A DNA stretch of 64,000 nt from Alphaproteobacteria bacterium (GTDB lineage Bacteria; Pseudomonadota; Alphaproteobacteria; Micropepsales; Micropepsaceae): NCBI GenBank assembly GCA_020852655.1, contig JADZAI010000009.1, positions 17,185-81,184 of the forward strand, read 5' to 3'. The notes beneath the pieces were generated by a model that was not told the DNA's origin, did no database searches, and was given only the letters and a program-made list of their open reading frames with translations. A program made the position numbers and the translations under genes. Below, one piece after another: positions 33,516-42,369 of the stretch. Positions within the stretch are counted from its first letter, which is position 1. Each line of letters begins with the position of its first letter.

Positions 33516-34664
33516 ATGTTTCAAGAACGTCAGCAGGAATTGCTGCGCCGGCTGAAATCGTCGAACCGGGAAGGGCCGTGGCCGCTGGCGCCGGCGACCA
33601 TGCGCAATCCCGCATCCGCCTATACCGATCCGGCGCGGTTCGAAGCGGAGCGCGACCTGCTGTTCGAGCAGCGGCCGCAGATGATCGGCCTGAGCTGCGA
33701 GCTGCGCGAGCCGGGCAGCTACATGGCCCTGTCGCTGGGCCGCATTCCGGCGCTGATCGTGCGGCAGCGCGACGGCAGCCTGAAGGGCTTCGTGAATGCC
33801 TGCCGCCATCGCGGCGCGCCGGTGGTGGAGCCGGACGGGCCGCCGCGGCCGCGCTTCTCGTGCCCCTATCACGGCTGGGTCTATGACCTCGACGGCGCGC
33901 TGCATGCCCGGCCCTATGCCGAGCCGGCCTTCGACGACGTGCCGAAGGCGGAGTGCGGACTTCTGCCGATCTCGGTGGCCGAGGGCTATGGCCTGATCTT
34001 CGCGCAAGGGCGCGGCGGCGAAGGCCTGACCGCAGCGGCGGCGCTCCATGGCGCCGAGGTGGAGCTGGAAGGCTTCGGCCTGGGCGGCTGCGTGCATGTG
34101 GAGTCGCGCGAGCACGAGTGGGATTTCAACTGGAAGCTCGTGCTCGACACCTTCACCGAGGCCTATCACATCCGCTTCCTGCACAAGACCTCGATCGCGC
34201 CGACCTATCTGTCGGACCTGTCGCTGTTCGACAGCTTCGGGCCGCATCCCAGGATGATCGGCCTTCTGAAGACGGCGCTCCAGGAGATCGAGAAGCCGGA
34301 CGAGGCGGACTGGCGGCTGCTGCCGCACGGCACGACGCAATATATCTTCATGCCGTCGGGCCTGATCACCTGGCAGCGCGACCATGTGGAGCTGTGGCGG
34401 GTGACGCCGCTGAGCCCGAACCGGACGCGGGTACGCACCAGCCTCTATGCGCCGCAGGAGCCGGCGACCGAGAAGGCGCGGGCCTACTGGAAGAAGAATC
34501 TCGACATGCTGATGGACGTGACCTCGCGCGAGGATTTCACGCTGATGGCTGAGATCCAGAAGGGACTGGAGTCCGGCGCGCTGCCGGAACTGATCTACGG
34601 CAAGAACGAGCCGTCGCTGATCCACCTGCATCGCGCGATCAACCAGGCGCTGGAGGCCCGCTGA
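33516..34664 (+). CDS. Rieske-type aromatic ring-hydroxylating oxygenase, alpha subunit
   Basis: 382 residues from ATG 33516, with GGGAAGAGG upstream. The Rieske 2Fe-2S ligands are Cys96, His98, Cys116 and His119 (CRHRG ... CPYHGW). The mononuclear iron site is in NWKLVLDTFTEAYHIRFLH, with His218 and His223 and a downstream acidic residue. These oxygenases hydroxylate aromatic or other rings or demethylate them. No small (beta) subunit, ferredoxin or reductase is in the cluster, so this is probably the homo-oligomeric type that borrows electrons from elsewhere. Its stop overlaps the next SDR gene (TGATG). Confidence 0.93.
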   Translation: MFQERQQELLRRLKSSNREGPWPLAPATMRNPASAYTDPARFEAERDLLFEQRPQMIGLSCELREPGSYMALSLGRIPALIVRQRDGSLKGFVNACRHRGAPVVEPDGPPRPRFSCPYHGWVYDLDGALHARPYAEPAFDDVPKAECGLLPISVAEGYGLIFAQGRGGEGLTAAAALHGAEVELEGFGLGGCVHVESREHEWDFNWKLVLDTFTEAYHIRFLHKTSIAPTYLSDLSLFDSFGPHPRMIGLLKTALQEIEKPDEADWRLLPHGTTQYIFMPSGLITWQRDHVELWRVTPLSPNRTRVRTSLYAPQEPATEKARAYWKKNLDMLMDVTSREDFTLMAEIQKGLESGALPELIYGKNEPSLIHLHRAINQALEAR

Positions 34665-35455
34665 TGCATCTGGGCCTCAAGGATTCGAAGGTCATCGTCA
34701 CCGGCGGCGCGTCGCATATCGGGCGTGCGATCGTGCTGGCGCTGGCGGCGGAAGGCGCAAATGTCGCCATCGTCGACATCGACAAGGCGCAGGCCGAGCG
34801 CACCGCGGAGCGCGCCAGGGCGCGCGGTGCAGCGGATGCCCATGTCGTCGCGGCCGACCTGACCGATCTCGACGCCGCCGAGCGCGCCTGCCAGGAGGCG
34901 ATGCAGCGGCTCGACGGCATCAGCACGCTGATCAGCAACGCCGGCGCGAACCGGCCGGACTTCTTCCTGAAGCTCGATCCGAAGGGCTGGCGGCGGACGC
35001 TGGACCTCAACCTCACCGCCGTCATGTGCTGCACGCGTGCCGTGCTGCCGGCGATGATCGACGGCGGCGGCGGGGCGATCGTCGCGACGGCCTCGACGGC
35101 GGCGCTCGGCGAACAGCGCCAGAGCGTCTATGCCGCGGCCAAGGCCGGTGTCGTCGCCTTCGTGCGGACCATCGCGCTGGAATATGGCCGCCACGGCGTG
35201 CGCGCCAATTGCGTCTCGCCCGGGCTGACGCTGCCCGAGGACGCCGAGTCGCTGGGCGCGCAGTCGCTGTGGAACGACCGCGACGCGGTCATGAACGACG
35301 CGCAGACGGACTATGTCGTCAAGGCGACGCCGCTGCGCCGCCTGTCGCGGCCCGAGGACATCGCGCGCTCGGTCGTCTTCCTCGCCTCTCCCGTTGCCGC
35401 CCGCCAGATCACCGGCCAGACGATCACCGTCGCCGGCGGCTTCGCGATGCGCTGA
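34664..35455 (+). CDS. Short-chain dehydrogenase/reductase
   Basis: 263 residues. Classical SDR with GGASHIG cofactor motif, NAG, and catalytic YAAAK intact. An Asp-Ile-Asp after beta-2 (AIVDID) points to NAD+. Its start overlaps the stop of the Rieske oxygenase, so the two are made together; it may re-oxidise the dihydrodiol or alcohol that the oxygenase makes. Confidence 0.92.
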   Translation: MHLGLKDSKVIVTGGASHIGRAIVLALAAEGANVAIVDIDKAQAERTAERARARGAADAHVVAADLTDLDAAERACQEAMQRLDGISTLISNAGANRPDFFLKLDPKGWRRTLDLNLTAVMCCTRAVLPAMIDGGGGAIVATASTAALGEQRQSVYAAAKAGVVAFVRTIALEYGRHGVRANCVSPGLTLPEDAESLGAQSLWNDRDAVMNDAQTDYVVKATPLRRLSRPEDIARSVVFLASPVAARQITGQTITVAGGFAMR

Positions 35456-35469
35456 AAAGGAACTGTGCC

Positions 35470-36591
35470 ATGCATGTCGGTCTCGGACTGTGCTTTCAGA
35501 GTCTGGACGCGAAGATGTCGGATGCCGACATCTATCGCCTCGAACTCGGCCTGGCGGCCCGCGCGGAAGCCTCGGGCTTCGATTCCATCTGGACGCCGGA
35601 GCATCACTTCTCCGACTATCAGATGACGCCCAACGTCCAGCAATTCCTTGCCTGGGTCGCAGGCCAGACCTCGCGCATCCGGCTCGGCACGATGGTGACG
35701 GTGCTGCCCTGGCACGACCCCTTGCGCGTCGCCGAGAACTTCATCCTGCTCGACCATCTCTCGCAGGGACGCGCCATCGCCGGCTTCGGGCGCGGCCTCG
35801 GGCGGGTCGAGTTCGAGGGCTTCCGGACGCCGATGAAGGAGTCGCGGCGGCGCTTCACCGAATACACCGAGGCGATCATGCAGGGCCTCGAAACAGGCGT
35901 CATGGCGTTCGACGGCGAGCTCTACAAGCAGCCGCGCACCCGCCTCCGCCCCGGGCCGTTCGCGAGCTTCCGCGGCCGCACCTTCGCATCGGCGATCTCG
36001 CCCTACTCCATCGATCTGATGGCGAAGCTGGGCGTCGGGCTGATGGTGATCGCGCAGAAGCCGTGGGACAAGGTCGTCGAGGACCTGACCGCCTATCGCC
36101 GGCGCTATCTGGAGCTCAACGGCACGGAGGCGCCGAAGCCGATCCTCGCGGTCTTCGTCGCGACGAGCGAGGATGCCGCCGAAGCGCAGCGGATGCGCGA
36201 GACCTATCTCCAGCGCTATGCCCGCTCGACGGTCGAGCATTACGAGTTCGACAACGTCGCCTTCGCCGACATCGAGGGCTACGAATATTATGCGGGCCTG
36301 GCGCGCAACATCGCCAAGAACGGGCTGGAACGCTTCAACGGCTTCCTTGCCGATCTCCAGGTGTGGGGTACGCCGGACGAGGTGGTCGCGAAGCTGAAGC
36401 GCTACGTCGCGCTGACCGACGCGGGCGGCCTGCTGCTGCTGCCGGTCTATGGTGCGATGGAGCCGGAGGTCGCGACGCGGAACTACGATCTCGTCGCCAC
36501 CAAGGTGCTGCCGGAACTCCAGAAGCTGGATGTCGGCGGCGATCTCGGCGTCCCCTACAGCCCTTCGGTCCGGTATGAAGCAGCCGAGTAG
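35470..36591 (+). CDS. Luciferase-like flavin-dependent monooxygenase
   Basis: 373 residues from ATG 35470, with AAGGA upstream. It has the bacterial luciferase-like TIM barrel: EASGFDSIWTPEHHFSDY, RIRLGTMVTVLPWHDPLRVAEN and the GFGRGLGRVEFEGF segment. LLM enzymes use FMNH2 from a separate reductase to oxygenate ketones, amines or hydrocarbons. It is 15 bases after the SDR and overlaps the TetR gene by 17 bases. Confidence 0.92.
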   Translation: MHVGLGLCFQSLDAKMSDADIYRLELGLAARAEASGFDSIWTPEHHFSDYQMTPNVQQFLAWVAGQTSRIRLGTMVTVLPWHDPLRVAENFILLDHLSQGRAIAGFGRGLGRVEFEGFRTPMKESRRRFTEYTEAIMQGLETGVMAFDGELYKQPRTRLRPGPFASFRGRTFASAISPYSIDLMAKLGVGLMVIAQKPWDKVVEDLTAYRRRYLELNGTEAPKPILAVFVATSEDAAEAQRMRETYLQRYARSTVEHYEFDNVAFADIEGYEYYAGLARNIAKNGLERFNGFLADLQVWGTPDEVVAKLKRYVALTDAGGLLLLPVYGAMEPEVATRNYDLVATKVLPELQKLDVGGDLGVPYSPSVRYEAAE

Positions 36592-37219
36592 CGCGCGCGC
36601 CGCAACGCCCGAGCCGCAGCGCAAATCGGACATCACGCGCCAGGCGATCCTCGATTCCGCGGCGCGTGCCTTCCGCCTTTCGGGCTATTCCGGCGCGCGG
36701 CTGAGCGACATCGCCGCCGGCGCGGGGATGCAGGCCGGCAGCCTCTACTACCATTTCGATTCGCGCGAGGCGCTGGTCGAGGCGTTGATGGATCGCGGCG
36801 TGGAGCAGACCGAGGCGGCGGTGCGGGCGGCGATTGCCGCGCTGCCGGCGCCGGCGAGCGCGCGCGACCGGCTGCGCGCGGCCATCGAAACGCATCTCCT
36901 GATGATCGTGCAGCAGGAGGACATCGCCTCCGCGACGATCAAGCTGATCTGGCAGGTGCCGCAGCCGATCCGCGAGCGTGCGCTCGGGCGGCAGCGGGCC
37001 TATGGCGCGCTGTGGCGGAAGCTGCTGGCGGATGCGCGCGACGCCGGCGAGATCAGGAGCGATCTCGATCTCTCGGTGGTGCGCATGTCCATCATGGGCG
37101 CGCTGAACTGGGCGGCGGACTGGTACAAGCCGGGCAAGATGACGCCGGAGGCGATCGCCGCCGACATCGTCGCGATGACGCTGGAAGGCCTGCGTGGGCC
37201 GTGCAAGGGCGAAGGCTGA
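36575..37219 (+). CDS. TetR-family transcriptional regulator
   Basis: 214 residues from ATG 36575. The N-terminal HTH is clear (ITRQAILDSAARAFRLSGYSGARLSDIAAGAGMQAGSLYYHF in pieces: helix 1 about 19-37, recognition helix with GSLYYHF about 54-66). The C-terminal domain would bind a ligand. Its position inside the operon, and the palindrome at the divergent promoter, suggest it controls the island and responds to a pathway intermediate. It overlaps the genes on both sides. Confidence 0.93.
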   Translation: MKQPSSARAATPEPQRKSDITRQAILDSAARAFRLSGYSGARLSDIAAGAGMQAGSLYYHFDSREALVEALMDRGVEQTEAAVRAAIAALPAPASARDRLRAAIETHLLMIVQQEDIASATIKLIWQVPQPIRERALGRQRAYGALWRKLLADARDAGEIRSDLDLSVVRMSIMGALNWAADWYKPGKMTPEAIAADIVAMTLEGLRGPCKGEG

Positions 37220-37983
37220 TGGGGCAGCTCGACGGCAAGATCGCGCTCATCACGGGTGCGGGCCGCGGCATCGGACGCGCGGCAGCGGAGCTGTTCGCCG
37301 CAGAGGGTGCGCGCGTCGCGGTGGTCTCGCGCAGCCGGGCCGGGGTCGATGCCGTGGTGGAGGCAATCCGGGCGGCGGGCGGTACGGCCGCGGGCATCGC
37401 CTGCGACGTGACGGACGCCGCGCAGATCACGCGGGCGGTCGCAGAGACCGTCGCGGCCTTCGGCAGCGTCGACATCCTGGTGAACAATGCGCACGATACG
37501 CGCGATCTCCAGGTGTCGTTCCTGGAGACCAGCGACGACATGTTGCAGGCCCATATGGACATGGGTTTCTTCGCGACCGTGCGCTTCATGCGCGCCTGTT
37601 TTCCGTATCTGAAGGAGCGGCGCGGCCGGGTGATCAATTTCGGCTCGGTCGTGGGCGTGCAGGGCAGTCCGAAGATGCTGGCCTATGGCGCGGCGAAGGA
37701 AGCGATCCGGCAGGCCACGCGGGTCGCGGCGCGCGAATGGGGCAAGTTCGGGATCAACGTCAACTGCGTCTGCCCGACCGCCGTCACCGACGGGCTCGCG
37801 GATGCGATCCGGAACGAACCGGCGGTCGCGAATTTCGTGAAGGCGATCCCGCTGCGCCGGGCCGGCGACCCCGCCGCGGACATCGCGCCGATCCTGCTCT
37901 TCCTTGCGGGGCCCGCGTCAGGCTACCTCACCGGCCACACGCTGATGGCCGACGGCGGCGCGGCGATCGACGCCGGCCGCTGA
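37219..37983 (+). CDS. Short-chain dehydrogenase/reductase
   Basis: 254 residues. Classical SDR with GAGRGIG (13-19), NNAH in place of the usual NNAG, and an intact YGAAK. The Ser-Arg-Ser after beta-2 (VVSRSR) suggests NADP(H) preference. Its start is coupled to the TetR stop (TGATG). Confidence 0.92.
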   Translation: MGQLDGKIALITGAGRGIGRAAAELFAAEGARVAVVSRSRAGVDAVVEAIRAAGGTAAGIACDVTDAAQITRAVAETVAAFGSVDILVNNAHDTRDLQVSFLETSDDMLQAHMDMGFFATVRFMRACFPYLKERRGRVINFGSVVGVQGSPKMLAYGAAKEAIRQATRVAAREWGKFGINVNCVCPTAVTDGLADAIRNEPAVANFVKAIPLRRAGDPAADIAPILLFLAGPASGYLTGHTLMADGGAAIDAGR

Positions 37984-38001
37984 GACGACAGGGAAAGAAC
38001 G

Positions 38002-38439
38002 ATGCCCGAGACACCCCGCACGCCTGCCGGCAGGCTCGTCAGCGCCTTCGGCGACGTGGACCGGATGCGCAAGCTCTACGCGCCCGGCATCCAGTGGAGC
38101 CTCTCGGCCAGCCTGCCCTATCCGCGCCCGATGAAGGGCACGGAGGCGGTGGTCGCGTTCAACACCTCCGTCTGGTCCGACGTCTATTTCCCCGATTGCA
38201 CCGTCGAGATCCTGGACGAGACCGGCGACGACACGAAGAGCGCGGTGCGCTTCATCTATCGCGCCCGCTACCGCGCGACGGGTGCGATATACGAGAACGA
38301 GTACACGCTCTTCGCCCGCAGCGGCGCCAACGGCATCGAGGAGGTCTTCGAGGCGCTCGACACGGCCGCGATCCTCGATCAGCTCGCCGGCCGCCCGGTC
38401 GGCAGCACCTTCGCCGACCGCGCCAAGGCGGCGGACTAA
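38002..38439 (+). CDS. SnoaL-like (NTF2-fold) protein, copy 1
   Basis: 145 residues with the cone-shaped NTF2/SnoaL fold pattern (MRKLYAPGIQWSLSASLPYPRPMKGTEAVVAFN ... TVEILDETGD ... ARYRATGAIYENEYTLFA). Members are isomerases, cyclases, dehydratases or hydroxylases, or simply bind ligand. It starts 19 bases after the SDR stop. A specific function cannot be assigned. Confidence 0.8.
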   Translation: MPETPRTPAGRLVSAFGDVDRMRKLYAPGIQWSLSASLPYPRPMKGTEAVVAFNTSVWSDVYFPDCTVEILDETGDDTKSAVRFIYRARYRATGAIYENEYTLFARSGANGIEEVFEALDTAAILDQLAGRPVGSTFADRAKAAD

Positions 38440-38456
38440 ACGGGAGGAAGGAAGAC

Positions 38457-38849
38457 ATGAGCAGCACGACGCGCAGCGCCGAAGAGACCGTCCGGACCTA
38501 TCTGGACGTGCTCTACAACCAGCGCCGGCTCGACCTGATCCCCGACCTCATCTCGGACCCGACCTGGCGCCACAAGGCGGGCGAGGTGAAGAGCCTGAGC
38601 ATGGCGGAGACCGTGAAGCGGCTGGAGGACACGCTCGACCTCTGTCCGGTCCTGCACTTCGACACGGCCATGCTGGCAGCGACGGACAAGGTCGTCACGG
38701 TCGCGTGGAACGGCCGCAGCACGCAGAAGAACGGCAAGTCCTATGTCTATTGCGGCATCGAGGTCTTCCGCGTCGAGAACGGCCGGATCGTCGAGATCTG
38801 GAACAGCCGCGAGACGGGCGGACATTGGGACGCGCCGAGGACGCTTTGA
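38457..38849 (+). CDS. SnoaL-like (NTF2-fold) polyketide cyclase family protein, copy 2
   Basis: 130 residues from ATG 38457, preceded by GGGAGGAAGGAAG. It opens SAEETVRTYLDVLYNQRRLDLIPDLIS, a SnoaL family hallmark, and ends with the strand pair VFRVENGRIVEIWNSRE. It probably acts on a cyclic or hydrophobic intermediate. The two copies are adjacent but clearly diverged. Its stop overlaps the TTG start of the kinase-like gene. Confidence 0.87.
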   Translation: MSSTTRSAEETVRTYLDVLYNQRRLDLIPDLISDPTWRHKAGEVKSLSMAETVKRLEDTLDLCPVLHFDTAMLAATDKVVTVAWNGRSTQKNGKSYVYCGIEVFRVENGRIVEIWNSRETGGHWDAPRTL

Positions 38850-39901
38850 GCGCGGCCGAACGGACGGCGCCGATCGGCGATCCGGCCTTTCAGGCCTGGC
38901 TCGGCCGGCAGCTCGGCATGCGCGGGCTGGAGATCACGGGCAGCACCGCACCTTCGGGCGGCGGATGGTCGAGCGAGACCTGGCTCGTGCGCTGCCGCGA
39001 CGGCGCGGCAGGCGCCGAGCGGCGTGTCGTCGTGCGGCTGGCGCCGCGCGGGCCGGCGATGTTTCCGCACTATGACCTGAGGCGGCAGATCGCCTGCATG
39101 CGGGCGCTGGAAGACGTCGCCGATTGTCCCGTTCCGGCGATCCTGGGCGAGGACAGCGCCGGCAGCGTCATCGGACGGCCACTCTATGTGATGGCGTTCG
39201 TGGAGGGCGCCATCCCGGCCGACGACAGGCCGACCTTCTTCGAGGCGGGGTTCCTGGCCGACGCGCGCGATGCGGACCGGCGGCGCTTTCATGAGGCGCT
39301 GATCCGCGCGCTGGCGGCGCTGCATCGAGCGCCGGTTTCGCCGGATCTGCGCCAGACTTTGGCGCGCGGCGGCGGTGGCACCGCGCTCGGGCGCGAACTG
39401 GCGTGGCTGCGCGAGGTGTTCGCCTGGGGCGGAGGCGCGGCGCCGCAGCCGGCGATTGGCGCGGCGTTCGAGCGGCTCGCCGCGACGCTGCCCGGCGACG
39501 ACACGTCGCTGCTGCTGTGGGGCGATGCGCGGCCGGCGAATGTCGTCGTCCGCGATTTCGTTCCGGCCGCCCTGCTCGACTTCGAACTCGGGTCGCTGGG
39601 GCCGCCGGAGCTGGACGTCTTCTGGCTGATCGAGATGAACCGCATGCGCAGCCGCGGACGGCTGCCGCCGGGCTATCTCGATGAACGCGAGACGATCGAA
39701 GCCTATGAGACCTTGAGCGGGCGCTCGCTGCGCCACGCCGGCTGGTACACGCTGTTCTCTGCCGCCAAGGTCGCCGTGCTGATGCTGCGCCATCTGAAGG
39801 TGCGCGCCGAGCTCGGCGACATGCCGACCGATCATCCCGTCATGACCGACAATGTTGCGACGCGCCGCCTGGAGGCGCTGCTGGAGGAGACGACTGCATG
39901 A
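38846..39901 (+). CDS. APH-fold phosphotransferase (aminoglycoside/ACAD10-type)
   Basis: 351 residues from TTG 38846 (TTGA overlap with the previous stop), the best fit for a coupled start. The APH fold is clear, with the brace motif LLLWGDARPANVVV (Asp227, Asn232) and the metal-binding LLDFELGSLGP (Asp245). The His of the usual HGD is Trp/Gly here (WGD), as in the ACAD10-like branch that accompanies hydroxylated acyl or steroid catabolism. The substrate is probably a hydroxyl group on a pathway intermediate. Confidence 0.85.
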   Translation: MSAAERTAPIGDPAFQAWLGRQLGMRGLEITGSTAPSGGGWSSETWLVRCRDGAAGAERRVVVRLAPRGPAMFPHYDLRRQIACMRALEDVADCPVPAILGEDSAGSVIGRPLYVMAFVEGAIPADDRPTFFEAGFLADARDADRRRFHEALIRALAALHRAPVSPDLRQTLARGGGGTALGRELAWLREVFAWGGGAAPQPAIGAAFERLAATLPGDDTSLLLWGDARPANVVVRDFVPAALLDFELGSLGPPELDVFWLIEMNRMRSRGRLPPGYLDERETIEAYETLSGRSLRHAGWYTLFSAAKVAVLMLRHLKVRAELGDMPTDHPVMTDNVATRRLEALLEETTA

Positions 39902-40674
39902 CCGCGCAAGCCATCCGCTACGCCTCCGGTGTCGCCCTTGTGGGCGGCGGCTCGGGCGGCATCGGCCAGGCGATCTGCCGCGTGCTGGCCGAGGGCGGCT
40001 CGGACGTCGCGCTCACTTACAACCGCAATCGCGAGGGTGCGGAGATCGCGGCGCAGGCCGTGCGCGATGCCGGACGGACGGCGGAGATCGTGCAGCTCGA
40101 CCTCACGGACGACGCCGCCTGCGCGCGCTTCGTGGATGCGATGGCGGAGCGCTTCGGCGGCGTGCACACCGCGGTCTACGCCGCGGGGCCGTATATCGAC
40201 ATGCGCCACATCAGCCGGCTCGAGCCGGCCCTGTTCCGCAAGACCGTCGGCACCGACGTGTTCGGCTGCTTCAACCTGCTCCAGCCGGCGATGCGGCATC
40301 TGCGCGAAAGCCGCGGCGTTGCGCTGGCGCTGGCGACGCCCGCGATCCGCCGCTATGCGGTCAAGGACGTGCTGTCGGCGGCGCCGAAGGCGGCGGTCGA
40401 GGCGGTCATCAAGGGTATCGCGGCCGAGGAAGGCCGCTTCGGCGTGCGCGCCAATTGCGTGGGCGTCGGCGTCATCACCGACGGCATGTATCACGCGCTG
40501 CTCGATACCGGCGATTTCGACGACCGCTTCATCGAGACCACCAAGGCGACGCTCGCGCTGCGCCGCCTCGGCACCGCCGACAACGTCGCCGACGCCGTGG
40601 ACTTCCTCTGCTCGGACAAGGCCGCCTACATCACCGGGCAGACGCTTATGGTCGACGGCGGTTTCGCACTCTAA
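39898..40674 (+). CDS. Short-chain dehydrogenase/reductase homologue with altered catalytic residues
   Basis: 258 residues, SDR fold with cofactor motif GGGSGGIG (16-23) intact. At the catalytic site the usual Ser is Thr147 and the usual Tyr is Ser160, with Lys164 kept (SAAPK in place of YxxxK; spacing of 13 is preserved). The loss of Tyr makes normal dehydrogenase chemistry doubtful. NAD(P) binding and a partner or altered reaction are possible. It is coupled to the kinase gene by ATGA. Confidence 0.88.
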   Translation: MTAQAIRYASGVALVGGGSGGIGQAICRVLAEGGSDVALTYNRNREGAEIAAQAVRDAGRTAEIVQLDLTDDAACARFVDAMAERFGGVHTAVYAAGPYIDMRHISRLEPALFRKTVGTDVFGCFNLLQPAMRHLRESRGVALALATPAIRRYAVKDVLSAAPKAAVEAVIKGIAAEEGRFGVRANCVGVGVITDGMYHALLDTGDFDDRFIETTKATLALRRLGTADNVADAVDFLCSDKAAYITGQTLMVDGGFAL

Positions 40675-40705
40675 GCTGCCGCCCAGGCCAAGCGAGGCGA
40701 GGGAC

Positions 40706-41440
40706 ATGGGCAAGCGGCTTCACGGCAAGAAGGTCGTCGTCATCGGCGGGACCTCCGGCATCGGCTTCGGCATCGCCGAGGCGGCGCTCGGCGAAGGCGC
40801 GAAGGTGGTCGTCGCCTCCAGCCAGCAGAGCAAGGTGGACACGGCGCTGAAGCGGCTGGGCGGCCAGTCGAACGGCACGACGATCGACGTCAAGGACGAG
40901 GCCGACGTCGCGCGCTTCTTCGAACGGCTCGGCAAGTTCGACCACCTCGCCTACACGGCGGGCGACTGGACGCCGCTGCGCACCGGCGGCACTCTGCCGG
41001 AGATCGAGATCGGCGCGGCGAATGCCGTGTTCACGGTGCGCTTCTGGGGCGCGCTCGCCGCGGTGAAGCATTGTCACCGCACGATCGCGCCGAACGGCTC
41101 GATCACGATCACCGACGGCATGGTGGCCCATCGCCCGCGCAAGGGCGCGGCGCTGAACACCGCGATGGCCGGCGCGGTGGAGCATCTGGCGCGCAGCCTC
41201 GCCGTCGATCTCGCGCCGGTCCGCGTGAATGCCGTCTGCCCCGGTCTCGTGCTGACGGAGGTGTGGGACAGCATGCCGGCCGACCAACGCGAGGAGCGGT
41301 TGAAGGCCGCGACGCAGCGCCAGCCGCTGGCGCGGGCGGGCACGCCGGCGGAACTCGCCGAGGCCTATCTCTATCTGATGTGCGGCACCTACACGACCGG
41401 ACAAGTGCTCTATGTCGACGGCGGATTGTCGCTCGTCTGA
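40706..41440 (+). CDS. Short-chain dehydrogenase/reductase homologue lacking the YxxxK motif
   Basis: 244 residues from ATG 40706. The glycine-rich cofactor motif GGTSGIG (14-20) is intact. The catalytic segment reads AALNTAMAGAVEHL: aligned on the conserved EHL, the Tyr is Asn151 and the Lys is Ala155, and the Ser is lost too. SDR subgroups without the tetrad exist; some use other residues or are pseudoenzymes. The last gene of the island, 31 bases after the previous SDR. Confidence 0.87.
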   Translation: MGKRLHGKKVVVIGGTSGIGFGIAEAALGEGAKVVVASSQQSKVDTALKRLGGQSNGTTIDVKDEADVARFFERLGKFDHLAYTAGDWTPLRTGGTLPEIEIGAANAVFTVRFWGALAAVKHCHRTIAPNGSITITDGMVAHRPRKGAALNTAMAGAVEHLARSLAVDLAPVRVNAVCPGLVLTEVWDSMPADQREERLKAATQRQPLARAGTPAELAEAYLYLMCGTYTTGQVLYVDGGLSLV

Positions 41441-41453
41441 GATGGATGCGTAG

Positions 41454-42260
41454 TCAGGCCGCCTTGGCGAGGATCTTGAGCAGCGCGGCGTGCAGGCGTT
41501 CGTCGCCGCTCGCAACCACCTGCCCACCTTCCTGCGGATCGCCGCCGGACCACGTCGTCATGACGCCGCCGGCGCCTTCGATGATCGGGATGAGGGCCTG
41601 CACGTCCCATGCCTTCAGCGCCGACTCGACGACGGCATCCATCAAGCCCATGGCGACGAGGCCATAGGCGTAGCAGTCGCCGCCGAAGCGGGTCATGCGC
41701 ACCCTGGCGTCGATCTGGCGGAAGGCGGCCTGTTCGCCGTCGCTGAAATAGCTCCACGGATGCGTCGAGGAGATCACGGCGTCCTTCAGCGACGCGCAGG
41801 GGCGCGTCTTCAGGCGCCGCGTCACGCCGCGCGCCCGGAATTCCGTGCGGCCGTCATAGGCGATCCAGCGCTCGCCGGTGAAGGGCTGGTCGAGCACGCC
41901 AAGGACGGGCCGCTCGCCGTCGTTGAGGCCGATGAGCGTGCCCCATTGCGGGCCGCCGGTGATGAAGGCCCGCGTGCCGTCGATCGGATCGAGCACCCAG
42001 GTCCACGGCGACCGGCCCTTCTCGTGGCCATGCTCCTCCCCGAGGACGCCGTGGTCCGGATAGGTGCTGCGGATCAGGGCGCGGATCGCGTGCTCGGCCT
42101 CCTGGTCGGCCAGCGTGACGGGGTCATAGGCCTGGCCCGCCTTGCCGCCCTTGTCTTCGACCGCCAGCTCCGAGCGGAAATACGGAAGGATCGCCGCGCC
42201 GCTCGCGTCGGCGAGGCGATGCGCGAACCGGGCGTATTCGGAAAGGGGGGACTGGGTCAC
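41454..42260 (-). CDS. Inositol monophosphatase-family phosphatase (HisN-like)
   Basis: 268 residues. The Mg2+-binding motifs are present: GEEHG (about 94-98), DPIDGTRAF (about 111-119, WVLDPIDGT) and a late AWDVQALIPIIEGAGG (about 217-232). This branch includes histidinol-phosphate phosphatase HisN as well as inositol-1-phosphatases and PAP phosphatases. The EHGHEKGRSPWTW insert fits HisN-type proteins. Convergent with the last SDR, 13 bases away. Confidence 0.9.
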   Translation of the reverse strand: MTQSPLSEYARFAHRLADASGAAILPYFRSELAVEDKGGKAGQAYDPVTLADQEAEHAIRALIRSTYPDHGVLGEEHGHEKGRSPWTWVLDPIDGTRAFITGGPQWGTLIGLNDGERPVLGVLDQPFTGERWIAYDGRTEFRARGVTRRLKTRPCASLKDAVISSTHPWSYFSDGEQAAFRQIDARVRMTRFGGDCYAYGLVAMGLMDAVVESALKAWDVQALIPIIEGAGGVMTTWSGGDPQEGGQVVASGDERLHAALLKILAKAA

Positions 42261-42303
42261 ATCCCTTCATCGCCAATGCACGCGGCGGGTCAATAGCGGG
42301 GAG

Positions 42304-42348
42304 TGTCAGGATATTCTTGACAAACGATCTGTCAGGAATATCCTGACA
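42304..42348 (+). promoter_or_regulatory. Double palindromic operator over the promoter of the ClpX-zinc-finger/HTH gene
   Basis: Two 19-base sites lie side by side: TGTCAGGATATTCTTGACA (42304-42322) and TGTCAGGAATATCCTGACA (42330-42348). Each is a palindrome of TGTCAGGA-N3-TCCTGACA (one mismatch in the left site), centres 26 bases apart, and together they also form a larger inverted repeat. TTGACA (42317-42322) and TATCCT (42339-42344), 16 bases apart, make the promoter and lie inside the two sites. The gene starts 22 bases downstream and encodes an HTH protein, so this looks like an autoregulatory operator. Confidence 0.75.
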
Positions 42349-42369
42349 TGACAACCGGAGGATCGGCCC

